Shown here piece by piece: positions 48,146-59,805 of a stretch of 64,000 nt of DNA (the first letter of the stretch is position 1; the number at the start of each line of letters is the position of its first letter). The translations under genes and the position numbers were made by a program. The notes below the pieces were generated by a model. It searched no databases. It worked only from the letters and a program-made list of their open reading frames with translations, and had not been told where the DNA came from. The DNA comes from Cepaea nemoralis (lineage: Eukaryota; Mollusca; Gastropoda; Stylommatophora; Helicidae): positions 185,936-249,935 of the forward strand of contig JACEFZ010028126.1 of the NCBI GenBank assembly GCA_014155875.1. Direction: 5' to 3'.

Positions 48146-49194
48146 ATTTCCAATCACCGTTTCAGAGAATCCTTTGCAAGAAATGGCACATTGGTATAAA
48201 AGAAAGTTATATTCGCATATACATACTGGCTCCTAAATTGATAGGTAGACTAGGTCGACGCACATCGGATGTTGTGTCAAAATAACCTTCTCCGTGAGCT
48301 CTTATTCGTGGTCTAGTGTTTTTCACATCGACGACGTGGTTTACTGTAGTTTGTCTGTTTCTCCACATCCGCCTTCCTCATCCTCGTCCTGCTCTTACAG
48401 GTCTTGCCGAGGTCTCCGTGGTGCGTTCTTATAGATTTAATTACATGCTGCTCACATGTATACTATTTAGATAAGCCTGTTATTGGAGTAGAGTAGTTTA
48501 TCACTGCAAACTCTCTACAAATTCCATTTTGATCTTGTGAACTTTTCTTCAGTGGAAATGCAATATATCAGTTATGGATTGTCCTCCGTGATGTAGTTTG
48601 TCTGTTTGTACAACTGCACTTGCATACATATGTTCCTTGCAAAAATCCAGCTCGCAATTCTGGATATTCTATTCAACCAAATAATAATTTATTGTACAAT
48701 TTCTATTCAGCCAAATAATAATTCGTGTACAATTTAAAATGAATATCATGTATTCGCCTGTTTTTATCTTCTTCCTTGCATATTATTTTTCATCTCTACA
48801 GGATATTTTCCTGTCTCCTGAGAATTCACTGTAAAGTTCATTTAGCCCACTGTAAAAAAGTTCTTGTGGTGTCATTTCAAATGCGTCCGCTTTCAACGTC
48901 CCGCGGGCATGAATGGCTCTGTGGTGTCTCATTGATAACAGTGTGAGACATATGATTTGTGAGAAGACCTCTCCCCTACAGACGCCGTTGACGGATGGGG
49001 CCGACGCAGTTATTTACACTGTGTGTTAGGATTGCTCTGCCTGTCTGTCAGTGTGCATGCATCCTTTGCCGAGGCCACATGGAAGCGTCATTGTTTATGT
49101 AAATATATTTAGATGTACTGGTTGGAGACTGTAATCATAGCATGCAAAGGTTCGATACTGATGCAGGATCAAATATAACACGGGGGTAGTCTGG
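48146..49194. other. No recognisable feature
   Basis: About 1 kb without exon, RNA gene or repeat that I recognise. Confidence 0.4.
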
Positions 49195-49435
49195 GTTGCA
49201 TCTTCTGAAGAGATAACCTGTCTCTGTACAGCTGGAATATAATAAGATCTATAAGAAGTAACAGTTGTTTTTGTGCAGTTAAAATATAATATCTATAATA
49301 ACTAATTCTTCGTCGTACAAGCTAGAATATAGTGAGATTTATCACAACATAACTTGTTTTTGTACATCTAAAATATAAGGAAGTATATAGGAAGTAACTT
49401 TTCTATGTAAAGCTAGAATATACGAGGGAGCTTCA
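49195..49435 (+). repeat. Degenerate tandem repeat, about 55 bp, 4-5 copies
   Basis: Units carry TGTACAGCT(G/A)GAATATA, then AAGATCTATAA-AAGTAAC and (T)n. Substitutions and indels are frequent. Confidence 0.75.
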
Positions 49436-49645
49436 AATTAAAACCTTGAAAGTGTGATAGAAATTACAATAACCGTGCCGTTGTCGTGTAACCTATCAGT
49501 ATTTTTGTTTAGGATGTCAAGAGTGTTAACACGTGGCATCACGGTGCAGACGAACACGGTGACGTCATAAGGACCCGTTTAAAGATGACCACCCCACTTT
49601 TTGCACACACCAAATTTCAAAGAAAAACCTTATTTTTTTAAATAA

Positions 49646-49845
49646 AATGTTGAATTCTCCCCCTTGACGTCGAGGACGTAAATTACAAGTACCTTTAAAG
49701 TCGGAGTGAGTTAGCTTGATGGCTTAAGATACTGGTAGTAGGGGACAAGCTAATCGACACGCAAAAATCAGTCCAGTGGACTAGAAGTAGTAGTACCTTA
49801 TGGACTACGCTTGAGTTCAAAGCGAGCGAAACGCAAAAAAAAAAA
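49646..49845 (+). mobile_element. SINE family B, headless copy
   Basis: GTTGAATTCTCCCCCTTGACG, GTAAATTACAAGTACC and GGACTACGCTTGAGTTCAAAG, ending in (A)9. Similar in structure to the copy at 36238. Confidence 0.82.
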
Positions 49846-49978
49846 CAAACTAGCAAACACTCCCCCCCCCTCTCCCCCCTCCCCCCTAGTATCTGTGCGA
49901 TTGTGACATATTAGGTATATGGTAAAGACACGCGGAGAACTCTGTGTCACGTCTTTATGCGTATTGGCTATCTGGTGC

Positions 49979-50965
49979 TAGTCAACTTCACATCGATAAC
50001 ATGCCAGTAGAAAGTGTAATTGAGCACAAAACATTAGGCCTAATCATTGATAGAAACCTAACCTTTAATTCCCACGTTCAAGCGCTTATTAAACAACAGC
50101 GAAAAAAGTCTACCAACTCGCCAAGATTAAAAACTTCCTTGATGAGGACACAAGGAAGCTATTCTATACTTCTCATATACAGACACACTTTGACTACTGC
50201 TCTACAATCTGGGACGGTTGTTCTAATTCAAACACCAAGCGACTTTACTCACTCCAGAAACGGGCCATGAGTCTAATTTATAGCAAACATTTATCTGACA
50301 ATCCTAGCCTGTATAAACGCCTTCAGTTACTACCATTCCGCAAACGCCTGCTTTTCAATAAAGCTAAACTAATTCACAAAAATCCTGCATCGGAATGCCC
50401 CAAATTACCTTTGGCCATTGTTTAAATATAATGCTAGACACAGTAAACGTTTAAATATACTACACATTCCGAAGCCTAGGATTGACTTATACAAAACAAG
50501 CTTAACGTACTCTGCAGCTCAGCTGTGGAACAATCTTCCACAAGAAATCAAAGACATCACCAATCCTATTCATATAATCGCAAATTATTCGAACACTATC
50601 TCAATACGGATTACCTTCCCCCTTAATAATTGAGATAATAATAATAATAACAAAACCCTAGTATAACAGCCAATCCCCTTTTTGTAGGCCAGTATATTCC
50701 ACATGGCTAATAACAAGTGTCAGACCATTATCTAGTATTACTGTGTCGTGTATTTTTGATGTTTGCATTTTGCCCATAGCCTTTATAATGCATATCTTTT
50801 ATATTGTTGCTGTTCTTTGTTAGCCTTGAATGATGTGTGAATGAAATAATGTATGAAAGAGAGTGATAGAAGGGCAGGATGTTAGACGGGCCTGCGTGCC
50901 CAATTCTTAACCCTTTGAAAATAAAGTTTGTTCGTTCGTTCGTTCGTTCGTTCGTTCGTTATATA
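49979..50965 (+). pseudogene. 5'-truncated copy of the CR1/L2-like LINE
   Basis: Encodes the RT C-terminal region from QLHIDNMPVESVIEHKTLG through KYNARHSKRLNILHIPKPRI and NNLPQEIKDI, matching the element at 17417-19126 from about its residue 360 onward. Frameshifts at about 50095, 50250 and 50390 make it non-functional. The 3' UTR with GGGCCTGCGTGCCCAATTC is intact. The tail is (TTCG)n, whereas the full-length copy ends in (TAA)n. Confidence 0.92.
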
Positions 50966-51172
50966 GACCAGTCAACACTCGATTGGTGCTGAGATCAGTA
51001 TCACGCCGGTCGCCTTTACTTCCCATACAATTTCTTGGTACCCATTTTAGTTTGAGTCAGCCCGAAAGCCCGGGTCATTAAAAGAAAAAAATCCCCACGC
51101 ATATGAGAATTCAAACACATGATCACCAGTTCGGCAAGCATGTGTGCTAACCACTGCAGTACAGCTGCTCTC
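50961..51172 (-). mobile_element. SINE family C copy
   Basis: TATATAGACCAGTCAACACT, GCCGGTCGCCTTTACTTCCC and TTTCTTGGTACCCATT lead to a minus-strand head with AGCACACATGCTTGCCG. It is inserted right at the (TTCG)n tail of the LINE. Confidence 0.8.
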
Positions 51173-51826
51173 ACGTATATGGTGCTAGGTGCCTATTTTC
51201 TCGATGCCGGAAACGATTCCTAAGTAATGTGTAGAAAGATTACAGCCACTGAAACCAAAAGCACACAGAGGTTGAATTACTGGCGTATTTTACTAATAGC
51301 GATTTCAGCTCTGACCCACTAGAGTTCTGTGTTATTTGCCAGTGCTGTTTGGCAAACCGTTTTACATTTGTGCGTGATGAAAGCACGGCAGTTTTGTGTA
51401 TGCAGATGTGTACAAGGACACTAGCTTGTCTGAAACTAGCTTTGGTCTACTTTGTATTCACAAGCGTTGTATTGGGCATAACACGAATTGTTTGATTAAT
51501 CAATATATAGATTGTCCTCCTGCTAATTTCACAGAAGGCATTCATTCTCTTTTGTTACCGTTGATCCAACTGTGTTAAACAGAATATGATGTGCTAGGTT
51601 ACAACTGGCCATGTCAAATAGCCTGCATTGCAAGTAATAAATAACGGATTCCAGTTCGCGTGGTTACCACTTTTTATCATAGATTACTCTTATTAATTTA
51701 TAAATACCACAATCCGTTGGCGTCTCCGGGTACGAAATCTAGGTACATAAATAACATGTAAGCCATAACCAATGAACATGTTTGACATTCGAAAAGGAAG
51801 GAGCTTTTCAACACAATGACAGATGC
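51173..51826. other. No recognisable feature
   Basis: Unremarkable DNA before a SINE. Confidence 0.4.
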
Positions 51827-52124
51827 AGGTCAGCGTGGTCGAATGGGTAAGAACGCGTGTTCTTAAACTTCCGGTGTGCTGATGCCGAGGTTAGGGTTCA
51901 ACTCCTACACCGGCCAGCTGGACTTACATATTGACCTGTCGTCCTTGACTTGGGGACGTAAATTACAAGTACCTCCAAAGTCGGAGTGGGTTCGCCTGTT
52001 GGCGAGGGACACTGTTAATAAAGAAAGCTAATACACACGCAAAATGCAGTCCATCACTACTATAAATAGTGTGTATGGACTACGCTTGAGTTCAAAGCGA
52101 GCGAGCGCAAAAAAAAAAAAAAAT
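51827..52124 (+). mobile_element. SINE family B, full-length copy
   Basis: The best copy of the family. The head is CAGCGTGGTCGAATGGGTAA (A box) with TAGGGTTCAACTCC (B box). Then come GACTTGGGGACGTAAATTAC, TCGGAGTGGGTTCGCC, AAGAAAGCTAATACACACGC and GGACTACGCTTGAGTTC, ending AGCGAGCGAGCGC and (A)14. Target duplication not identified. Confidence 0.9.
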
Positions 52125-53059
52125 GGCAGCATATTATCAATATTGGTTGTAATTGAGAAACTGAAGCTGCTGACATTGTATGTACACATTTGATTGAAAC
52201 TTGACGACGACAAGGAATTCTGTATGAAATATGAAATCAGTAATCATCATTGCACGCGGGGAATTCCCACACGTGCTCCGTCTCTTTATTCAGTAGCCAA
52301 TGAAGAGAACCTTTACTGATGGTACAGGTGGTAGCCTGAAGGAACGTCCGCCTGCCTTTTCCTCCAGGCGTTGTCTCGCACAGACCCTCTGCTTTTCCTC
52401 CAGGCGTTGTCTCGCACAGACCCTCTGCTCACCCTCCTCCTCCCCCCCCCTTCCGCCGAATCAGCCTTTCCAGATGCGGGACCTTTGTTTGCGGCATTTT
52501 CTACTCGATTGCAGAGAGCCCTGACCACTTCAGCCTGTCATGATCTAGGCTCTCCGCTCAGAGGAGCTGCTGCAGCCAGCCTGTCAGTCTGTTCATTTCC
52601 TCGCAGACCCGCATGCCCTGGGCAGGAAATCCATGATGTACTCCTGACCTTCGTCTTTTGGAACAGTGCAAGCCACTCCAGTCGGAATATATTAGTTTCT
52701 ATTTATGTTAGCATGCTTTGCGAGTCTGACACAAACACAACGTGTAGACATATATTAATTCCGTTTTATCATGTAGTTGTCGTAGCAGTAGTTATTCGAG
52801 TTACACATTTTTTTTCTAGTTATTACTCCAATGTGTTTCTAGTTCTCGATATGAAATCCTTCTTTTTCATACCGTCGCTTTGTATCTTACTTCTATTCTA
52901 GACAGTAGTTTTCTAAATTATTGTTATGCCTGACAGTCGTTTTGTAACTTCCTTCTGTCCTACAAAATTAGATAATTTGTAACTTTCGCCTGTTCCACAC
53001 AATTATTTTTTAAACTCCAGTCTGTTCCACTCAATTTTTAAAATCTAGCATCCTTATAT
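52125..53059. other. No supportable gene; 36-bp tandem duplication at about 52356-52427
   Basis: A block containing TTTTCCTCCAGGCGTTGTCT then CGCACAGACCCTCTG occurs twice in tandem. A GC-rich plus-strand frame (52371-52901) covers it, but it has no domain and runs into AT-rich DNA. From about 52890 the DNA grades into the minisatellite with loosely related TGT-C-A-TTT-TAACT units. Confidence 0.4.
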
Positions 53060-55200
53060 TCTATACAGCTGTCCTCTAACACCCTTCTATCCCATATAGC
53101 TGTCTTCTAACAAAAAGGGGGGGGGGGGGGAATGACGTTCTAAAATATGGTAAGGGGGGGGGAATGATGTCCTAAAAATATGGCGAGAGGGGGGGGGGGA
53201 CGGACCAAAAGAGGTTGAAAACAACTGCTCTAACCTTTTCCTATGCCACATAGCCCGTCTTCAAACTTTCTCCTATCCCACATAGCTGTCCTCTAACTTT
53301 CTCCTATCCCACACAGCTGTCCTTTAACTTTCTCCTATCCCACACACTGTACTCTAACTTTCTCCTATCCCACATAGCTGTCCTCTAACTTTCTCCTATC
53401 CACACATGCTGTCCTCTAACTTTCCTCGTCTGTCCCCAGCACAAGCTGTAGCCTGCTAACTTTCCTCACTATCCACACAGCTGGCACTCTAACTTTCTCC
53501 GATCCCAACCAAAAGCAGCTGTCCTCTAACTTTCTCCTACTCCCACACAGACTGTCCTTTAAACTTTCTCCTATCCCACACAGCTGTACTCTAACTTTCT
53601 CCTATCCCACACAGCTGTACTCTAACATTCTCCTATCCAACACAGCTGTACCTTTCACTTGTCCCACACAGCTGTCATCTAACTTTCTCCTATCCCACAC
53701 AGCCGTCTTCTAACTTTCTCTTATCCCACATAGCCGTCTTCTAACTTTCTCCTGTCCCACATAGCTGTCCCCTAACTTTGTCCTATCCCACATAGCTGTC
53801 CCCTAACTTTGTCCTATCCCACACAGCTGTCCCCTAACTTTCTCCTATCCCACACAGCTGTCATCTAACTTTCTCCTATCCCACATAGCCGTCTTCTAAC
53901 TTTCTCCTGTCCCACATAGCTGTCCCCTAACTTTGTCCTATCCCACACATCTGTCCCCTAACTTTCTCCTATCCCACAAAGCTGTCCCCTCCTATCCCAC
54001 ACAGCTGTCATCTAACTTTCTCCTATCCCACATAGCCGTCTTCTAACTTTCTCCTGTCCCACATAGCTGTCCCCTAACTTTGTCCTATCCCACACATCTG
54101 TCCCCTAACTTTCTCCTATCCCACACAGCTGTCCCCTAACTTTCTCCTATCCCACATAGCTGTCCCCAGACTTTCTCCTATCCCACACATCTGTCATCTA
54201 ACTTTCTCATATCCCACATAGCCGTCTTCTAACTTTCTCCTGTCCCACACAGCTGTTCCCTAACTTTGTCCTATCCCACACAGCTGTCATCTAACTTTCT
54301 CCTATCCCACACAGCTGTCCTCTAACTTTGTCCTATCCCACATAGCTGTCCTCTAACTTTGTCCTATCCCACACAGCTGTCATCTAACTTTCTCCTATCC
54401 CACACAGCTGTCCCCTAACTTTCTCCTATCCCACATAGCTGTCCCCTAACTTTCTCCTATCCCACATCGCTGTCCCCTAACTTTCTCCTATCCCACATAG
54501 CTGTCCCCTAACTTTCTCCTATCCCACACAGCTATCCCCTAACTTTCTCCTATCCCACATAGCTGTCCCCTAACTTTCTCCTATCCCACATAGCTGTCCC
54601 CTAACTTTCTCCTATCCCACACAGCTGTCCCCTAACTTTCTCCTATCCCACATAGCTGTCCCCTAACTGTCTCCTATCCCACACAGCTGTCATCTAACTT
54701 TCTCCTATCCCACATAGCTGTCCCCTAATTTTCTCCAATCCCACATAGCTGTCCCCTAACTTTCTCCTATCCCACATAGCTGTCCCCTAACTTTGTCCTA
54801 TCCCACATAGCTGTCATCTAACTTTCTCCTATCCCACACAGCTGTACTCTAACGTTCTCCTCTCCCACACAGCTGTCATCTAACTTTCTCCTATCCCACA
54901 CAGCTGTCATCTAACTTTCTCCTACCCCACATAGCCGTCTTCTAACTTTCTCCTGTCCCACATAAGTGTCCCCTAACTTTGTCCTATCCCACACATCTGT
55001 CCCCTAACTTTCTCCTATCCCAAACAGCTGTCCCCTAACTTTCTCCTATCCCACATAGCTGTCCCCTAACTTTCCCCTATCCCACACAGCTGTCATCTAA
55101 CCTTCTCATATCCCATACACCTGTCTTCTAACCTTCTCATATCCCACACAAATGTCCTCTAACTGTCTCTTATCCCACACAGCTGTCTTCTAACCGCCTT
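53060..55200 (+). repeat. 31-bp minisatellite, about 65 copies
   Basis: The unit is TCCTATCCCACA-AGCTGTC followed by CCCTAACTTTC, with C/T alternatives at fixed positions (CACA or CATA; CCCC, CATC, TTC or CTC). Different variants form runs and repeat in larger blocks, for example GCCGTCTTCTAACTTTCTCC followed by CTGTCCCACATAGCTG. Both ends are more degenerate. The 53400-53560 stretch has irregular extra bases that may be sequencing noise. No unique spacers. Confidence 0.97.
53112..53227. mobile_element. Truncated hAT end inside the minisatellite
   Basis: AAAAAGGGGGGGG, GAATGACGTTCTAAAATATGG, a second diverged iteration, and GAGGTTGAAAACAACTG match the right end of the split hAT element (24600-24776). 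The flanking TTCTAACA and CTCTAACC could be an 8-bp duplication, but the minisatellite itself repeats TCTAAC, so that is weak. Confidence 0.7.
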
Positions 55201-55969
55201 CTGTCTCCCTGTTCTCTCTTAGTTACATATTCGCTAACAAAAGCCGCAGATATAAACTACCTTTCCACATCCTCATACGGAAACGTTTACGACTCCCAGC
55301 TGTAATCAACTAAAGATACACGAGGCGTTATACATGTATTTGATATTTTCACCAAGTTCCATTTCCCTCTAACTACCCCCCCCCCCCCCCCCCCCCCCCC
55401 CGATACTTCAATGCTGACGCCATTCACTCAATTTCCAAGGATTCATACACACCGACGCTAGCTTGTATCCTTATCTTGTTTAATTTTCATAACTGACTCC
55501 TCCAACTGCAGAGGACCAGGAAACAATCGAATCGTCATTAGAGAATCGATAATTGCCTCATTATATTAATAGTGGCGCGTACGGTAGTGGCACGACTACG
55601 TCAGGGGCTCTCAAACTGTTTAACTGATGTGGCGGATTTACATGCTTCTTTCGTTACGTTGAGCACTGCTTACATCTAAACATAAGTTACTAGATTCTTC
55701 CAGTACGCTGTAGCGTTTGAGTTCATTGACCACCACACACACTATGTACTGCAAAGTAGATTTGGAATAGCAGTGCTGCAGAACCCTTCAGACGATTGCA
55801 TTATTAGAAATAAATTAACAGACATTGATGGTCACTCATAGAAGACATAAACATAAATAGGGCATACTCGACAGCAGAAAACAGACAAGAGGTATGTGCA
55901 AACCAGGATTCCAACCTCTTGTTTCTAAATTACAACTCTAAATGTCTAGTACATATTATGTCTGTCAAC
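55201..55969. other. No gene; poly(C) run at about 55375-55400
   Basis: A run of about 26 C lies near 55375. CAGGGGCTCTCAAACTG at 55603 looks like a hAT-type terminus, but no partner end was found. Nothing else is recognised. Confidence 0.4.
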
Positions 55970-56036
55970 ATCATCATCATCATCATCGTCGTCGTCGTCG
56001 TCGCGGCCGCCCCGCCGCCGCCGCCGTCGTCGTCGT
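55970..56036. repeat. CAT/CGT/CCG trinucleotide tract
   Basis: (CAT)n-(CGT)n-CGGCCGCC-(GCC)n-(GTC)n, a mosaic trinucleotide array at the 3' tail of the adjacent LINE remnant (read as GAC/GAT on its strand). Confidence 0.95.
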
Positions 56037-56470
56037 CATCCAGTGCCTTGCGGGCTGGCGTGGGCCATTATGCCTCTCCACAAATGGCGATCTCTAACAG
56101 CATGGATCATTTAATGCGTTTGACTCCCTTCCGTGCCATGACACAAGACTGTCAAGAATCTTTTTCCCACTGTCTTTCTCTATCTCTCTTTCCGCAAATA
56201 TTTCCAGTTGTCATGACATGTTCCAGTTTTTGTCTTCTCATAACGTGAAAAAAAAAAGCAACGACTGACTGCCTCTTTCTGATGGTTTGTAACTAAGGTG
56301 TCTTTGCGACTTAGCTTCCCTCATAATGTCCAGATTGCTCATTTTGGCTGTCCAATTAATTTTAGCTATTCTTCTGTAAAACCACATCTCGAAGACATCC
56401 AGGATATTTTTTTGCATTGTTTACTAATTGTCCATTATGAGCAGCCGTATGTTACAATTGATTCTGTGTA
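56037..56470 (-). pseudogene. LINE RT C-terminal remnant (local family L7)
   Basis: Minus-strand pieces in order: DVFEMWFYRRIAKINWTAKM, then FFHVMRRQKLEHVMTTGNI-like and GKRDRERQWEKDS, ending in a (GAC/GAT)n tail. This is the usual GHVMR-x-LEN--TGKIEGKR sequence of LINE C-termini, with several frameshifts and stops. The basic region is diverged. Confidence 0.7.
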
Positions 56471-57004
56471 ACATGCTAGCACTCGCTTTCTAACTTTCGA
56501 GGACGATGACTTATTGTCAAGATATGATTACAATGGTGTAAGTATATGCGTCTTGGAGTAGTTTAAGGTTAAGCTTCCTAGAAAACCTGCTATTTTAAAA
56601 TATATTTTAGAGCACTGTTGTATGATCATTACTTTTGTTTATGTTAGGGTAACTTGATGACATAATATCAACATTTGGGTGGTGGATCAGATGCCTACAT
56701 TTTTAGTGCAAGGGCCAAAAAAAATAAAAAAATCCCGTGTGTTAAAAGTGGTTGGCAATTGGGAGTCGTAAAAGTGTAGGCTATATATATACAGCCACGG
56801 TAGCAATTCAAAATAAGGAAACCTACCCGCGCAGAATATTTATAGCATGCATGGATTCTGGTGTCTAGACATAGGGATCATCGCCAATGCGCTGAACTAA
56901 GAACCTCTGAGTGTGATCGGAAGGAGGAGATTGGGGTATTAGGGAACAGTTTTACAGCACGACAGATGCCATTATTGAATCAAGTTATTCAGTTCAAGCC
57001 ACTA
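56471..57004. other. No recognisable feature
   Basis: AT-rich DNA; nothing recognised. Confidence 0.4.
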
Positions 57005-57440
57005 GAAATTGTGACTACGTGAGTTCATGATGGATCCACCAATAATGTTCGTGGTAGTCTGAATTCATGGTTGTTCCACCAAGAAACGACCTTTACCAAG
57101 TTCATGACTGTTCCACCGAAAAATGACCGTTAACTAGTTCATTTGTTTCGTTGGAAACTGATCGTTGCGATATGGGGTGATGATAGCTCCAGAAAGAAAG
57201 TACTGTTGCAGTTGGGGGTGGTGGTATTTCCACCAAGACATGACTGCTGCATTCCGAATGATGGTAGTTTCACCATAAAATTCGCATTACCTAGTGTATT
57301 GTGGTTCAGTAAGAGATGACTTGCGTTCGGAGGCGAGTGTAGTTTCACCAAGAAATGTCCGTCACATAGTTCATATCAACGCCACCAAGAAATGACCGCT
57401 ACAATCTCATTTCGTTGCAGTAAAGGAACCATTTTTACAC
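57005..57440 (+). repeat. Degenerate tandem repeat, about 45-50 bp, 8-9 copies
   Basis: Units share AGTTCATG--TGTTCCACCA then AGAAATGACCGTTAC. Copies differ by substitutions and small indels, and the middle units (57130-57300) are hard to align by eye. Confidence 0.75.
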
Positions 57441-57464
57441 CATGAGGCACATTAGGTATGTAAT

Positions 57465-57557
57465 TCAAGCTTCACGTGTTTTTAGACCAATCAGCGTATG
57501 TAATACAACTTACACGTGGTTTAGACCAATCATCGTATGTAATACAAGCTTCACGTG
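57465..57557. repeat. Tandemly repeated SINE-C terminus with CACGTG
   Basis: TTTAGACCAATCA-CGTATG followed by TAATACAA--T--CACGTG occurs two and a half times just outside the family C copy. Its TAGACCAATCA part is the SINE end itself. Confidence 0.75.
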
Positions 57558-57745
57558 TTTGTAGACCAATCAGCACTCGATGGATGATGTAACCATCACG
57601 TCGACCGCCTTTACTTCACATTACATGTTTTGGGTGCTCATGTTAGACTCGGTCTACCTGAGAGTCCTAATCATTTTAACGTAAGATTTAGCACACATGC
57701 TTGTCAGGCCAGCAGGCAAGTGTGCTAGCTTCTCCCCTACTGCAA
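57558..57745 (-). mobile_element. SINE family C copy
   Basis: TGTAGACCAATCAGCACTCG, GACCGCCTTTACTTCAC and TTTTGGGTGCTCATG, with a minus-strand head around GGGAGAAGCTAGCACACTTG. The B box is degraded. Confidence 0.8.
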
Positions 57746-57809
57746 CGTCCCTGATTTCTTAATAAGTAAACATTTTGCACTACCCTGAGGCGTAATGTGC
57801 ATACGGGTC

Positions 57810-58022
57810 TAGCCCTATATGTGTACACACCGATGTGCACTCGACGGGTGATATCATCAGAATCACGCCGGCCGTCTTTACTTCCCACATCTTTTCCTAA
57901 TAGTAATTTAAGCCTGCGTTGATCATAGAGTCTAGGGCAGCTTTTAAAATAAACCCGCCTCCAAGGGGAATCGGACACATGATCACAGGTTAGCATCCTG
58001 CCCACCGCGTTACCGCGGATCC
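57810..58022 (-). mobile_element. SINE family C copy
   Basis: TATGTGTACACACCGATGTG, CACGCCGGCCGTCTTTACTTC and CCCACATCTTTTCC, then a minus-strand head with GGTAACGCGGTGGGCAGG (A box) and TGTGTCCGATTCCC (B-box-like). Confidence 0.8.
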
Positions 58023-58112
58023 TGATTTAGAAAAGAAAATGATAATGACAAAGTGTTTCATGTACATTTCTGTCGTAAGTAGATGCTTATGGCCTCATCG
58101 TCCATTTACCGC

Positions 58113-58742
58113 TCAAGTGTCATTGTTGTGAGGAAAAATCCCCTCATATGGAATAGTTGCATTGTCATTCTCCGTGACGTAGTGGTTAAGCCGATTGTCT
58201 CGAGTTACGAAGCTCGTGGGTTGATTACCTGACTCCGTCGTTCGATTTACGAGTGCAGCTTTCTCCGAGATACACGGGATCGTCGCTGGGGCTATAAAGT
58301 TCGTGCTCTGCTCAGGGCTTTCAGCTGACTGCTCTGCGGAAAGAGACTGAACCGTACGAGATAAACCCGGTGCAACGAAGTCGAGCCTCTCGTCTTTAAA
58401 TCTTTCATGTGTATACCATAATACACATGACAATGAGCTATATCTTTTCCGTAAATATTTAGATAACATACCCCTGTCACGAAGTAGTGTTTCTAATGAT
58501 GAGAAATCGCAGATGAGAGACAGGTCGCAGTTTTTGCTGCGAGAAACCATGCATCCATGATTAATTTCAGCAGAATCGATTTTTGGAAACATCTCCGTTT
58601 TTATGTTTGTAACCGTAGACACATTTGTTAGTGAAGTGTAGTTTACAGACTCCATGTTGCGGAGAATGGGTTCATCCTGAGATTGCAGTTTCAAACTGGT
58701 ATATGTAAGGCGAGATTTCATTCCATCTGAAAATATTTTCAT
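58113..58742 (-). CDS. Hypothetical 209-codon frame, doubtful
   Basis: An ATG-started frame with G at -3, open for 209 codons. The first about 145 residues have balanced composition and no low complexity (for example RSKNCDLSLICDFSSLETLL). The last about 45 residues are antisense to a tRNA-like SINE-type sequence at 58165-58300. No domain, signal peptide or membrane segment is recognised and no splice sites stand out. It could be a chance frame, an old transposon piece, or a terminal exon that has absorbed a SINE. Confidence 0.2.
   Translation of the reverse strand: MKIFSDGMKSRLTYTSLKLQSQDEPILRNMESVNYTSLTNVSTVTNIKTEMFPKIDSAEINHGCMVSRSKNCDLSLICDFSSLETLLRDRGMLSKYLRKRYSSLSCVLWYTHERFKDERLDFVAPGLSRTVQSLSAEQSAESPEQSTNFIAPATIPCISEKAALVNRTTESGNQPTSFVTRDNRLNHYVTENDNATIPYEGIFPHNNDT
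58165..58300 (+). mobile_element. tRNA-like SINE-type sequence (single copy here)
   Basis: CTCCGTGACGTAGTGGTTAAG resembles a tRNA 5' half with A box. GTGGGTTGATTACCTG resembles a B box about 50 bp downstream. A clover-leaf with intact acceptor stem is not evident, so a functional tRNA gene is unlikely. Confidence 0.5.
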
Positions 58743-59599
58743 GGCTCAAAATGAGAACTGGACACCTAAATTGGTTTTTCACATTATGCAGAAGGATAAG
58801 GATATTGTTGAGGTGTCTCCCCTTTCTGTCTCATTTCACCATCTATTTTTCAAATTATTGACCAGGGGAGATTATGGGGATGATTGTGACATTTTAATAG
58901 TGCAGATAATTTTAATATAAATTATTACAATTAGTTTTCTCTAAAATAATTTGCCTTTAAAGTTTAGTTAAAAATGTAACGTGTTCTAATGCAAACGGTC
59001 ATGTCATGCACTTAAAATGAGTGTTGAGTAAATATTATCTTAAGACGACAGTCTCCAATTACGGGTTGAAGGCGGAAATGGAATCATTAATTTTCAATGG
59101 CGAATTACATTTGAGTAAATTATTAACACGTGGCATTAGTTTTACATTGCGTGCGCACGCAGACTTAATGACAAACTGCGTGCGCACACAGACGTAAAGA
59201 TAAATGAAAACTGCAGACTTGATTACACTCGTGATATCTCTGGACTACTTAATGAAGAGATTCGCTTAATATTTTAACTAGATTTTACAACTGTATTTAC
59301 AGCAGGTCTCACGCAATTCTTTTCGTTCCAGGTAGTTGGTACGTTATCTCTTTCGAAATTAGCAGTCCTTAGAGGCAGCGAAGATGTAGTTTCTGAGTCG
59401 AATACTACGAACTAATAAAACATTTACTAATAAATCCCACACATGAATTAATTGGTGCCTGCGCAGACTAGAACTACTAGCGGTTGAACCGAATCACCAG
59501 TGTGGGGTTCATGGAGTGAACTTAAGAAGTCCAAGATTATCAAGAGGTGAGGAGAGGACGCATATTGGGAAAACCTGTTGATTTTTTTTTTTTAAATTC
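58743..59599. other. No recognisable feature; small GCGTGCGCACGC palindrome
   Basis: AT-rich DNA. GCGTGCGCACGC (about 59149-59160) is a perfect 12-base palindrome, and a similar TGCGTGCGCACAC follows about 30 bases on. Nothing else. Confidence 0.4.
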
Positions 59600-59805
59600 G
59601 CATATCCTTTACAGGACATCGCTATCAACAGCAGCATCTTTCAGCTGCCTATTGATTTCTTGGCAAGATTACGCTCAGTAGTTTGCCATTGCTTTCTGAG
59701 CGGCCGGCTCAGTTATCACGCAAGTCACCAGCGGGGGTAGAACCGCTTCTAGTTCTCGCCCGCTATGAGACTGCGTGATAAACGGGATTACGGAGAAAGT
59801 GGTAT
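59600..59805 (-). mobile_element. SINE family A copy, head type 1
   Basis: GCATATCCTTTACAGGACATC, TTCTTGGCAAGATTACGC and AGTAGTTTGCCATTGC, then a head complement with GGTAGAACCGCT and CACTTTCTCCGTAATCCC on the minus strand. Its head end is cut by the poly(A) tail of the adjacent family B copy. Confidence 0.88.

Noticed and set aside
52313..52528. Minus-strand frame with repeated GSVRDNAWRK
   Set aside because: The repetition comes from a 36-bp tandem DNA duplication; no conservation or splice evidence supports coding.
55603..55800. Another hAT element starting CAGGGGCTCTCAAACTG
   Set aside because: No inverted partner end or 8-bp duplication could be found.
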